Part shown: positions 46,850 to 56,889 of the stretch, piece by piece | Numbering within the stretch: position 1 is the stretch's first letter | How the letters are laid out: each line of letters begins with the position of its first letter | Source of the DNA: Elmis aenea | Taxonomy: Eukaryota; Arthropoda; Insecta; Coleoptera; Elmidae | Reading direction: 5' to 3' | DNA length: 64,000 bases | Assembly: GCA_947652605.1 (NCBI GenBank) | Contig: OX393576.1 | Coordinates: 54,784,966 to 54,848,965 of the forward strand | Notes under the pieces: generated by a model | What the model was told of the DNA's origin: nothing | Seen by the model: the letters and a program-made list of their open reading frames with translations, nothing else | The model's database searches: none | Made by a program: the position numbers and the translations under genes

Positions 46850-47461
46850 TATTGTAACAATTACTACAAAGACTATCGAATTAAACAAAAGGAATAGAAA
46901 TTCTAATAAATGATACCGCAGACAACTGTCATTTGACATTTAATTAGTAATATCTCATTTAAACGAGAAAAAAAAAGCACATTTAACTATTCCATAGCCA
47001 ACTTCGCGGCCCATAAGAAAAAATGAAATTAGGGGTAATATCTCGAAAAGGGTAGGTGTTAAAAAAATCTAAAATAACAGTTACATTCTCCATTAAAAAG
47101 TACCTCAAGAAAATACAAATAAAATTGTTCTAATGATTATGACAAAATAGTTATGAGAGAAAAAAGAAATTCGACATTTTCTTATTTTTTGCTGTAACTT
47201 CTGAAGCACGACGAATTTTTTACTTTTAAAAATTAATTGTGGCTCCTCTCATACTAAGGAATAATTCATCTAATTTAAACAAACTGGTATCTCTTATAAT
47301 AAGCGAGATCCCCATGCTGGAAATGTAATCTGAAACACCCTGTATATCGATTTAAGGATTAAGCTAAATAATTTTTTGTAAGATGTTTGGGGACCACATA
47401 AGTGCCTTCACGGGCCGGATGGTGGCCCTTGGGCCGCCAGTTGGACAGTCCTGAGGTAGAT

Positions 47462-48900
47462 CATAAGTTTTAAATCGGCAACGTTGCTAAATTTTAAGCT
47501 GATTCCCAAATATGTAATATGTCTAAAGATAAAAAACCCGAAAAATATTTTTTTATTTTGTAACGTTTAAATTCGCCTTAGGTAATATGAATAAAGTATT
47601 TTAATTTATTACAAGTTTAAATTTGTCAGAACTTTCTTTTTCATTGATAATTCAAAAAATTAAAGACTAGACAATTTTTTCACCATAGTAAGCACTTTTT
47701 GTTTCTTTTCAAGAATATTTTGATTGTCTTGAAACAGTTTCTTTTCCAATTATCTTTTAATGTAAATAATATGATTATGTAATATTAAAACAAAACAAAA
47801 ATGGACTACAAACTACAATGTGTAAATCGAATAAAAATAAAAATAAAAAAAATTAAATTGACTAAAGTCTAAACAAAAACTGTTAAATGCAGAATAGAAA
47901 TTGATATGAGGATGCTTCTACGTGATTTTAAAACTAGCAGAAATAACACCGGTCACATTTTCATATTTTTACAATTTAATGAAAATGTTCGCAGATATCA
48001 GAAGTATGTCTGAACCTAAATAATTAGCTTAAATTTAGCAACTTTTTCATATTTAAACCAATGCTTTAGCTGTTATAATAAGCAAAATCCCCATGTAAAA
48101 CTCGTATTTTAATCGGCTTGCATATAACACAGTAATATAATATCATATGTTCATGTCACGTTTAATTAAGACAGAATTGCTTTGCTTAGTAGCTAATTAT
48201 TAGAGGCACGTTAAATTATGGCTGATTAACTCATAACATATAAGTATCCATCTCCAATAGTAATTACTTAATTACCACTCAAGCAACTGAGTTCGCTTAT
48301 TTTCGATAAACAATAACATTCTCAGAGGTCAAGGGATTAGGGAGAATCAATATTTATTCAATGTGTTATATGATTCACTTCATTACTTGCCTAAATATAG
48401 TTATACAATGCGCTTTTTTCTCTAAACATTTTTAAAATTTACTCAAAAACTGTCACTTACGCTATTTTGCAAGATGATGTTTGTTACAATAAAACTAAAG
48501 CAATACTAACAGAATTATTAAATGTTGAATTCAATTTGCTAGACCATTTGTGTCATTTTTGAGTTCCTATGCACCACGTAACTTTCTAAAACTACAATTA
48601 ACCATTAACCTATACAATAAATATACCAAATTTATCTCTAATTATGAATCCGTTGTAAAATTTAAATATCGCAGTCCATGTTCTAAATAAGTGGTTAGGA
48701 AATGCCATGGTCGAATGCAGTCATTCATTCATTCCATCGACTAATATTTTTTAAATCATCCGTTTGTCTACAGAAACTTGGCAAAATTAGTAATCCCATC
48801 ATTAAAAAATTTAATGAATTTATTTATCTATAGAAGTTAAATCAATTTAATACCGCGACTATTTACGAATTATTTTTTTTTACTTATTTACTTAATCATT
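47462..48900. other. Nothing recognised, apart from a degenerate subterminal-box match at 48068-48100
   Basis: GCTGTTATAATAAGCAAAAT followed by CCCCATG is the mirror of the box near the ends of the 45065 element; it may be a remnant of a lost copy. Confidence 0.3.
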
Positions 48901-48904
48901 AGGC

Positions 48905-49070
48905 CGTTCTACCTTTATTGCGTGGTTTTTTTTTCCATATTTGTCTCCATTCTCCTCTTTCTTGCGTTTTTTGTTTTATTTCCTGCCACTTAACTTTCTA
49001 TGCCGCTGTTTTTACCTCATCCGTCCAAGTTCTTCTCAGTCTACCCCCCTCCTTTTAACTACCCTTGAAG
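48905..49070 (-). pseudogene. Non-LTR retrotransposon C-terminal relic
   Basis: The minus strand reads 'GRLRRTWTDEVKTAA', a stop, then 'KVKWQEIKQKTQERGEWRQI' and 'WKKKPR', the C-terminal pattern of LINE ORF2 proteins (Gly-Arg-rich block, 'W.DEV', final 'R..WR'). Short and with one stop. Confidence 0.5.
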
Positions 49071-49079
49071 ATAGGTAAA

Positions 49080-49352
49080 ATTTATTAACAAATTTCAATT
49101 CTACACAATAAAGTGTACCAATAGTTGAAAAACATTTTGGGTATGATTTTAAATAAGCAAGTTAAAAGCAAAAACCAAAAAGGTAATTTTTTTGTTCATA
49201 ATTAATAGCACAAAAACTATTAGACTTTTTTTTTCAAGATTTTTACGGAATAATTTACTTTCAAATCATAGTTCATTTTGACCCATTTAACTAACTCCGT
49301 ATCTCTTACCGTTTACAAGATCCCTATGCTGTTCACATTAACTGAGACACCC
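49080..49352. mobile_element. Solitary arm of a TA-flanked element
   Basis: It ends TTAACTGAGACACCCTG-TA, and just inside has CGTATCTCTTACCGTTTACA then AGATCCC, the reverse complement of the shared subterminal box. No left end is present. Confidence 0.55.
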
Positions 49353-49360
49353 TGTATTGT

Positions 49361-50045
49361 ATATGCATAACACAATTTTTTTACATAAAATTTATGCAAC
49401 ACCATACACCTATGCAGTTGATGCTAAAGTAATAATACCTGATTCCCAAAATTTTTAGGACAGCTTCAAATAATAAAAGTCAAAAAATTTTCGTATCTGT
49501 TAGTTGTGTCCCTTACTTCTTTGGTAAACAACTTTATTGTTTAATAAATGTGACGTATTGAGCAGCATTGTGTCGATGCAGATGCAGGTTCACTGTCCAC
49601 AAACTTCTTTCGCAATATTACGGTACTCGGAATTCGTTCTGAACTGGTTATATAACGAGTTAAAAACTGGTGTTAACCTTGAATGCATTGATATATAGAA
49701 ACAAGTACTATAACCTATATATTATACCGAAATATTGCAACAGGTTTCAAGGTTATTTAAACACGAATGTTCACACGAAAATTATTAATGATTTATTTAT
49801 TAATTGTGGCAATATTAGACAAATTTGATACACTACATCTGCTAAATAAAGTAGAAGATTTATTTGTTATTTACATAAATAACGGCGGTTTCGATAATCG
49901 GTGAAACTGGAAGTATGTAATGAAACGAAGACTTATTCAGTGCTAGAAATATGGTTGCTGAAAGATGCCCCTCGAGATTTTAATGATATTTTTTTACACC
50001 AATATATCGGACGACGCCTTAAACACCTACACATAATAGACATTT
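49361..50045. other. Nothing recognised
   Basis: AT-rich. Confidence 0.3.
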
Positions 50046-50047
50046 TT

Positions 50048-50180
50048 AGAATTCAAAAAATATACAAATACAAACCAAGATGTAAAACAAAAATAGGAAG
50101 GCTATCTAAGAGATGGAACACACAATTAGCGATGTAACGCGCCCAGAAAGCCCAAAACGTGATCATGATGATGATGAAAG
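50048..50180 (+). pseudogene. LINE 3' end with trinucleotide tail
   Basis: The + strand reads 'YKPRCKTKIGRLSKRWNTQL' and stops soon after, matching the common LINE ORF2 ending 'G.R..GRP..RW...'. The stop is followed within 40 bp by a GATCATGATGATGATGA tail, a usual 3' terminus of such elements. This is the only LINE relic here on the + strand. Confidence 0.55.
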
Positions 50181-50438
50181 TTGCCTCTCGAGATTTTAAT
50201 GATAATTTTTTACATCAAAAAATTCGGAGATACCTTAAGATTATAATTTCAATAGATAAATATATATAAAAGCATTTAAAGCTCACATTCTACAAATTGT
50301 TGATCAATCCTGCTCGAAGGACCATGCTAAACAATTTACTTCCAATTTGTTAACAAACGAAGTAATGTTACACATTCTTTAAAGAATGTACTGAAACACA
50401 TACACGCAGTTTGTCTGATTTGCTTATTTTGCAATATA

Positions 50439-51193
50439 CAGGGTAGTCCACATAGAAGGATCACTATTGGAATCTCGTAAACGGTAAGATCTTCAAAAAA
50501 GTTTAAATCAGACAAATTGTTCCATTTTCTGAAACCTATTCAGTGATGCGTTAAAGTTTTGAAAAAAGTTCCATAGCACGCTAGATAATAAATCAAAATC
50601 AAAATGGAGAATTTTTTAAATCGGTAAATAACTCGGTTAAACTTGATGGTACAAAAAAAAATTGATGATAAAGTTGTAGATTTTTTTATACCCTGTAAAA
50701 TAATAAGATTAATTTGTTTTCATTTGTTTAAATTCATAGGGATTTTTTGATAAATTTTATTTGTTTTGAGCCTAAATATCATAATAAATACATTAAACCT
50801 TATATTATTAAAAAAAAGGGGGGGAAATGTTTTTTGATGAGGTTATAGCCAACTATGGTTTTATTTTTTTTAATGCAAGTTCGTAATGTATCTAAGATTT
50901 TAAACAATATTGAAACAAAGGAATGGTTTCATTGTACAGAACGTGAAAAACTATGTAACTTTTTCCTCAAAAATATGTTTGTACCGTCAAGTATAACCGA
51001 GTTATTAACGACTTTAAAAAATGCCCATTTTAATTTTTGTTCATTATCTACGTGCTATGGAACTTTTTTTAAATATTAAAGCATCACTGAATAGGTCTCA
51101 GAAAGGGTAACAATTTGTCTAATATAAACATCTTTGTAGCTCTTACCGTTTACGAGATAAAAATAGTGGCCCTTCTATGTGGACCGCACCTTG
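50439..51193. mobile_element. TA-flanked fold-back element with shared subterminal box
   Basis: TA-CAGGGTAGTCCACATAGAAG at the left is mirrored by CTTCTATGTGGACCGCACCTTG-TA at the right. Box sequences GGAATCTCGTAAACGGTAAG (left) and CTCTTACCGTTTACGAGAT (right) sit about 35 bp in. Arms continue through CTATTCAGTGATGC and GCATCACTGAATAG. The centre (50690-50900) is AT-rich; the 74-codon frame there spills into the arm and is not a convincing gene. Confidence 0.85.
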
Positions 51194-51759
51194 TATAGCA
51201 AAATTTTAATGCCTAACTTTGATTCGCAATTGGCAATGAATTTACATTTGTAAACTTAAAATGGGTGAAAGAGATTTAATTTAAAATTATGAATGTAGTG
51301 CATATCTCTTAATGTTGCTTGATATCTAGTTCAGTAATTCACCAATGTAATTACAACTGCAGAAAGCATTTTAAAATGAAAGTATGCATATGGCTTTTAC
51401 TCTAACGAACTTTTACTTTTGAATTATCTAAATTACAAAGAACATTGTAGGTCTAGGCAATTAGCAAACTGACAGTTTAAATTAATCAATTTTTTAATCC
51501 AGTCAAGTACGTTTTCGCGGCTATGAAAAAAATCGTGTACCTCATCAATTTACCGTTTGGTATTTGAAGTTCAAATCTTTTCGAAACAAATTTTTCGCGT
51601 TACCTATTTGTAACTTTTTGTTTGCTCAAGGAAAGGGCAGAGACGTTTATAATAAGAAGGTTTAAGACGAAAACAGGCTTATGCATTTTGCGAATCGGAA
51701 ATGCATGACATTCGGATAATTGAGGGACGTTTTTAATGTATGTTATTTAATTGTTACAG
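51194..51759 (+). other. Intron upstream of the aquaporin exon
   Basis: AT-rich, ending in TTATTTAATTGTTACAG, a good 3' splice site with a pyrimidine-rich stretch. Confidence 0.5.
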
Positions 51760-51903
51760 AGTATTGGACACGTTAGTGGTTGCCACATCAATCCAGCTGT
51801 TACATGTGGGCTTTTTGTTAGTGGAGATATCAAATTACTTAAAGCTTTGTTGTATATTGCTGTACAATGTGGCGGAGCAATCGCAGGTTCTGCACTACTG
51901 CAA
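51760..51903 (+). CDS. Aquaporin (insect DRIP/PRIP type), internal exon
   Basis: The exon is 48 whole codons: 'SIGHVSGCHINPAVTCGLFV' then 'SGDIKLLKALLYIAVQCGGA' and 'IAGSALLQ'. It is preceded by TTGTTACAG and followed by GTAAGT, so both borders are in phase 0. The 'SG.HINPAVT' block is loop B, with the first of the two NPA boxes that line the pore of MIP-family channels. The remainder is transmembrane helix 3 with the 'QC.GAI.G' packing motif. The wording is closest to insect DRIP/PRIP water channels, which mediate passive water flow in gut and Malpighian tubule membranes. Helices 1-2 should be upstream and the second NPA box downstream; I found neither in this window. Subtype is by recall only. 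Confidence 0.93.
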
Positions 51904-52615
51904 GTAAGTAATCGTATTTAAAAATAGTCTTATAGCATAAAATATTACAAGATTTGATTACGGTCTAGTGAAATAGGATAAAGGAAGACCTAAAAACTTT
52001 GTTTTGTAAGTCTAATTTAGCAAAATTATATGAAAATAAAAACTTTGCAAAAGCAAAGTGTTTATGATAATGCAATTTGAAAAAAATCATAAGATTGGTC
52101 TCTCTTTAATATTTAAAACGTTGAGGAAAACCAATTCTTGTTGTTTCCAATTATTTCGCAACCTATGAAATGGTCCATTTACGTAAATTATAGTTTAATT
52201 TCGAGACTGTTGCACGCCTAATTAAAACACAATAAATTGCAATAAATAATGGTAATGACTGCGCCTAAACCAGTTGTTTCCCTGTAGGATATGCTTAAAG
52301 CGTTTGACTTTGACTAACAGTTTTGTAAATTTTAACAGTTATGTTCTATTCATTCGCGCCCTTCAACGGAATTTTAATATTACTAAAGTGTTGTCGTTTA
52401 TTTTTTTTTTTGTTAAAGCATTTTACGTAGTAATTGTTAATATTCGATGTACCTCAAAATCAAGGTACGGGATAAAGCATTAGCTTATTTTAACAGCCAC
52501 AACGTTGGGGAAATTTTTTTAAAAAAATGAGTAATAAGTTGCATTGTTTCTATTTTATTAATTTTGTACAAAAAGTATCAAATAACTCAAAGAATTTTAA
52601 TAGCAAATTTAAAAC
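51904..52615 (+). other. Intron downstream of the aquaporin exon
   Basis: Begins GTAAGTAATC. No further exon recognised before the Penelope-like insertion. Confidence 0.5.
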
Positions 52616-52616
52616 A

Positions 52617-53306
52617 AAAACAACTAAACTAGAGCTAAAGAGATATGCACACCAGAAAACATCAAAGAAGAACTGAACATGGTCACGAGAGCCCTGCAAG
52701 AAAACGGTTACCAGCGTAAACAAATACTTCGTACCATACAAAAACATGCCACGCCAAAAGAAGGAAAAGAAAAGAAAGAATACATCGCTACGACTTACTT
52801 GCCCTACATCAGCGGAGTGACTAACAAAATATCAAAGCTTCTACAAAAACATAAAATCAAAACCGTTTTCAACGCTCCTTTGAAGCTCTCGAATAAATTA
52901 AGAAGAACACACGACACAGGACTACACCACGCGGGAATATATAGCATACCTTGCTCCTGTGGAAAAGTATACATAGGACAAACTGGCAGGAGTATACAAA
53001 CGCGTCTCAAAGAACACGAAGGACAAACAACAAGAAAACAAGTCGATAAATCAGCGGTAGCAGAACATCCTCTTCAGAGAAACAAAACTACTGGCCCGCG
53101 CAAACCATTTCTGGCCAAGATTATATCGAGAATCATTGGAAATCATCAAGAACCCAAACAACTACAACAGAGACACAGGCATACAACTCCCAAACATCTG
53201 GAAACCAGTCATCACAAAATCACTGAGGCAGAACAAATCCATCAAGCGGAACGCCACGCCTCCACAAGCTGGATATATAAACCCAGCAGCATCCCTCACA
53301 AATTAG
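52617..53306 (+). pseudogene. Penelope-like retroelement, C-terminal part with GIY-YIG endonuclease domain
   Basis: The frame begins at 52617 (after a stop) with 'RAKEICTPENIKEELNMVTR', typical of the region after the reverse transcriptase of Penelope-like elements. Around 52934-53020 it reads 'GIYSIPCSCGKVYIGQTGR' and 'SIQTRLKEH': the GIY and YIG motifs, the preceding 'PC.CGK' and the conserved Arg of this nuclease family. Near 53110-53130 the native reading shifts frame; it resumes as 'RESLEIIKNPNNYNRDTGIQ', 'LPNIWKPVITKSLRQNKSIK' and 'RNATPPQAGYINPAASLTN', ending at TAG 53304-53306. The uninterrupted open frame to 53443 is therefore a read-through in the wrong frame. The reverse transcriptase itself is missing, as usual for 5'-truncated copies. 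It lies in an aquaporin intron in the sense direction. Confidence 0.85.
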
Positions 53307-53637
53307 TCGTTTTGAAAAAGACCAAGACACAATGGTCGAAACGTCAACTACTTCTAAATATAGAAGACGCGGTTCCAAACCCGGAAACCAAGATTGTATT
53401 AACAACTAAACAGGATGAAATTTGGACAATGCGATGCAATTAAAGCTTTTGTTTAAGCAGAAATACAAAATTTAAAATTTCTTAAATTGATATTGAGGAA
53501 ATTATAGTTAACTTCAACACTGAAGTGTTACAGTTTTCTTAGTACTAGAGCGTAATTTTATGTAGTGTGCCTATCCATAGAATTTTTATTCTAAGTAAAA
53601 TTTTTGTCTTAAAACTTTCAATGGGGTCGGGACTCTA
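53307..53637 (+). other. Probable Penelope-like 3' untranslated part and spacer
   Basis: Includes GGTCGAAACGTCAACTACTT at 53335, a CGAAACGTC motif frequent downstream of Penelope-like ORFs; the 3' limit is not visible. Confidence 0.35.
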
Positions 53638-53639
53638 TA

Positions 53640-54426
53640 CAGGATTTTTCAAAAATCAGTTTGACCATTGGAACAAGAACTGAAGACATGATTCATAAAT
53701 CATGAAGAGTTGGTACTGTCAGATCGGCGGATGAAGTTGTCTTTCAATGCCAGGGAACTTGGGGTATACGAAACAACTGTTTGGATAATTTGGTATTAAA
53801 AAAAATTGTCAGGAAAGAAATTTTCCAAGGAAATGTTATCGCTTCATAGGCTGATAAGAGCTTTTTTCGAGAATTGTTACTGAGGATGAGACTTGGGTGT
53901 ATTACTGAGATCGTCCTATCACACAAGACTCTATGCGGAGGGTTACAAAGGTTCACCTTCCACGAAAAAAAAGCGGAAACTGTCTTTGGCCGAAAAACTA
54001 ATGGCAAGCATTTTTTTAAGACGAGGAAGGAGTTCTGCATTTTATATATACGAAAAAAATCAATGGAGAAGTATATATGAAGACGATTCAAAGTTTGAAA
54101 AAAGCGTTGAAATCTAAATCATGGCGGCAAAAGAATCTGCTCGACATTTGCCGGATCCATAAAGCACGCAATGTTCAGCCTGTAATTTAGGAATGTAGAT
54201 TTAGCCCTGACTTAACACCCTGCGACTTCATTTTTTTTTAGTTCTACGTGCTTTTTTTCATGGCTGGGTAGATGACATAAAAATTCAGGTAGTGAGCACA
54301 ATATCAACACTTTCAGTTTAGATTCTTAGTAAGCACATAAAAACATGCTTCTTTGTTAATTTAATCATCCTTCCATCTCTAAGGATTTTTGACATACACT
54401 TATTTTTTACGTTGAAACACACCCTG
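53640..54426 (+). pseudogene. Mariner-type transposon with broken transposase
   Basis: TA-flanked ends CAGGATTTTTCAAA (left) and GTTGAAACACACCCTG (right, TA at 54427) bound it. Inside, with frameshifts and stops, the + strand reads 'ARELGVYETTVWII' (helix-turn-helix), 'VTEDETWVYY' with the first catalytic Asp, 'MRRGYKGSPSTKKKRKLSLA' and 'KLMASIF', then 'LLDICRIHKAR', where the second catalytic Asp stands in a 'D...AHKAR' context, and 'FSPDLTPCDF' with the third Asp. This order is that of DD34D mariner transposases. The full-length element would be about 1.3 kb; this copy is 787 bp, so parts are deleted. Confidence 0.75.
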
Positions 54427-54430
54427 TATA

Positions 54431-55130
54431 CGAGGTGGACCAAATTCGAATGTTTTATGGGGTATCTCGGTTACCGTAATAGCGAAAATCTGATATTAGT
54501 CTCTTGGATTATTTCTTTGAGAAAACAACGCCTGTGTAATCAGATTTTTTATATCGCTTTCCATTTTGGCACCACAGGCAAAAAAATGAAATTTCATCGT
54601 TTTAGAAAATTTACAACTTTTTTATTTATCAAAACAAAATTATTTTTTTTAGCGACCCTAACTTTTGAGATATGAAGTAAACTTTAATTTTTTAAATCAA
54701 AATCCTAGCTGGCCATTACTTTCTATGGAACATTATTATTTTCGAAAAGCTAAAACATTTCTCTTTCATACAAAGTCATGGCCAATGAGGATTTCCATTT
54801 AAAAAAATATAAGTTTACTTCATATCTCAAAAGTCAAGGTCGCTAAAAAAAAAATTAGTTTTTAAATTAAGCATAAAAATCTGTATGAAAACCTTTTTAA
54901 CATTTTGTTCTGTTTTCATAAATAAAGAAGATATAGTCAATTTTCTAAAACGATGAAATATCATTTTTTCGTATGTAGTGCCAAAATGGAAAACGATTTA
55001 AAAATATGATTACAATGGCGTTCTTTTATTAAAAAAATTGCCCAAGAGACCGATATCAGATTACCGCCAACTATTACGATAACCGAAATATTCCCTAAAT
55101 CCCTAAAACATTCGAATTTGGCCCACTGTG
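54431..55130. mobile_element. TA-flanked fold-back element, GTGGACCAAATTCGAATG family, complete
   Basis: TA-CGAGGTGGACCAAATTCGAA at the left is mirrored by TTCGAATTTGGCCCACTGTG-TA at the right. Arms of about 340 bp carry GGTATCTCGGTTACCGTAAT near the left end and TATTACGATAACCGAAATAT near the right. The centre is at about 54775. Two long relatives lie at 56890 and 62953. It abuts the mariner on the left and the next fold-back on the right with only TA dinucleotides between. Confidence 0.85.
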
Positions 55131-55134
55131 TATA

Positions 55135-55654
55135 CCGGGTGATTCAGTTTAACTGTCGCACCCCTATAACTTTTTAATTATTGAAAATAACCCTAACAAA
55201 CCTTATATTTTTGGAAGTTAAATTTTTTATATCGACGTTTATTATTTGTTTTTATTTTTATTAAAAATTAAGTTTTAAAACATTCCCATTGATACTTATA
55301 GTATAATTTTTAAGATTTGATCGTTTTTTGTTTTGTTAAATAGACTGTTTGCTATGATTTGAATAAACTTTAAACTGATTTTTCTCGAAAATTTTCTTAG
55401 ATATGCATACTTTTTCTATACATGGTCGAATTCAGAATTAAATTTTCTATCCGAATCAACAAAAACATGTGTACTATGTAATTTAAGAAAAAACAGTTGC
55501 CTATCGCGGACTTGACATACGTCATCGTAGAGATAACAAATGCACATCATTTAATAGAGAATTTGTCGCCGTTTCCAACAATATAAGAATTGTTGGGGTT
55601 ATTTTCAATAATTAAAAAGTTATAGGGGTGCGACAGTCAAACTGAATCACCCGG
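55135..55654. mobile_element. TA-flanked fold-back element, CCGGGTGATTCAG family, left arm deleted
   Basis: TA-CCGGGTGATTCAGTTTAACT and AGTCAAACTGAATCACCCGG-TA bound it, matching 38387-39302. After about 80 bp of left arm, sequence jumps to the centre, so about 400 bp is missing. Confidence 0.85.
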
Positions 55655-55656
55655 TA

Positions 55657-56887
55657 TACAGCCTACGACGTTCTTAATGAAAAAGTAAATATGCTGGCAT
55701 TATTTATCTTTAGAAAGGTGCAAAATGTGCTCAATTGCAGTTTTTTATTCGTATCTTTATTGTAAATCAGTACCTACATAAAACCTATTTAGAAATTATA
55801 CGGTTGTAAATCCCATTCACCCACGAAAAATGAATAAGCTCGCGTAAAAATTCACCTCAATAACTTCCACTTCGCTTACGTTATTTAGCCGGGGGGCAAG
55901 TCAAAGACATTTTATTTCGCTTGTTTCGAATTCAGTCATTTAGTAGGTGCCAGTGCTAATTAACCTTGGAAAGGTACATAAATTATAACATGTACTAATA
56001 GAAATAATTGATGCGAAGAGACCAATATAAGTCGTGTCCTCTTTATAAATGCTAAATATAACGAGTTTAAAGTGTACAAACATGCCTTGAATTATTAACT
56101 ATGCATTATATAGTCATAAAATAACACTCAGCTTCTTTTTATTCGACGACTGTAATCAAAAATTACCAAAAATAACACTTTATGCATGTTAAAATATTTC
56201 TTAAATCAATCTTGATCAATTACTACAATTGCGCTATCGTATCATTAGCATTTTCAAGTTAATATTTTGTTGCTTGATAATTATACCTTAATTTATCTTA
56301 TGTAATCAAAATTAGTCATTTAGCAAATAAAGTACTGCTAGTTCCAAATCAACTACACTAACTGCAGACAGTGAAAGTTTCTAATAGCATGATTTTAAAC
56401 AAATATTGTGTGTTTATTTATTTTATTTTTCAAGTGTTTTTTTATTAGGTATAGTTGCGCTTATATAATTTTTTTATAAGGACGAATGATGAGTGTTTAC
56501 AATAAACAATGTTCTTGTTTGTTTTTCAAAGAATTATTTACTTGTGCCAACATAAGGAATATACAAATAAGTTTAAACTGTTGAGAAAAATTTTGACCAA
56601 ATAAATGTTTCATAATTGAATGCAAATAATTTTATACAACGTGTAATATTTTCGACTATGAATTTTTATTTAATCTTACTTTTCTTTAGGCGCATCAAAT
56701 GCCACAATGGAGCTTTTATTTCTTCCAGGTTTTTATTCCTGAACATTTTTCGTCCTTCGTTTTTGAGTAATCCTTTTCGTAAGTTGAGTTGGGCTTTTTC
56801 AATACCTACCCCATGCACTTTTTATTTTTACCCTGCTTAGTTTATATCTAGAATTTTGACATCATTCAATTTTATCCAGAATAACTG
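55657..56887. other. Nothing recognised
   Basis: AT-rich; the 74-codon frame at 56616-56840 has no known domain. Confidence 0.35.
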
Positions 56888-56889
56888 TA

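Larger units (their letters stand above)
45065..47342. mobile_element. TA-flanked fold-back element with DUF4817-like ORF
   Basis: TA-CAGGGTGTCCCAGATTACAT at the left is mirrored by ATGTAATCTGAAACACCCTG-TA at the right. Arms run inward for several hundred bases (left 45065-45305 plus 46190-46500; right 46880-47342). Near each end lies GGGGATCTCGCTTATTATAA. The loop (46510-46860) encodes a short ORF on the minus strand. A separate MITE interrupts the left arm at 45306-46187. Confidence 0.85.
44959..47453. mobile_element. hAT-type MITE split by a fold-back element
   Basis: CAGGGCTGTCCAACTTCTAT at the left matches in mirror CGCCAGTTGGACAGTCCTG at the right, a common hAT terminus with GGGCC subterminal motifs. 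The flanks AGCTAGAT (44950-44957) and AGGTAGAT (47454-47461) match at 7 of 8 bases, with one extra T at the left. Only about 220 bp is hAT sequence; the rest is the inserted element at 45065-47342. Confidence 0.8.

Noticed and set aside
53744..54117. Three overlapping ORFs
   Set aside because: They are fragments and shadows of the decayed mariner transposase.
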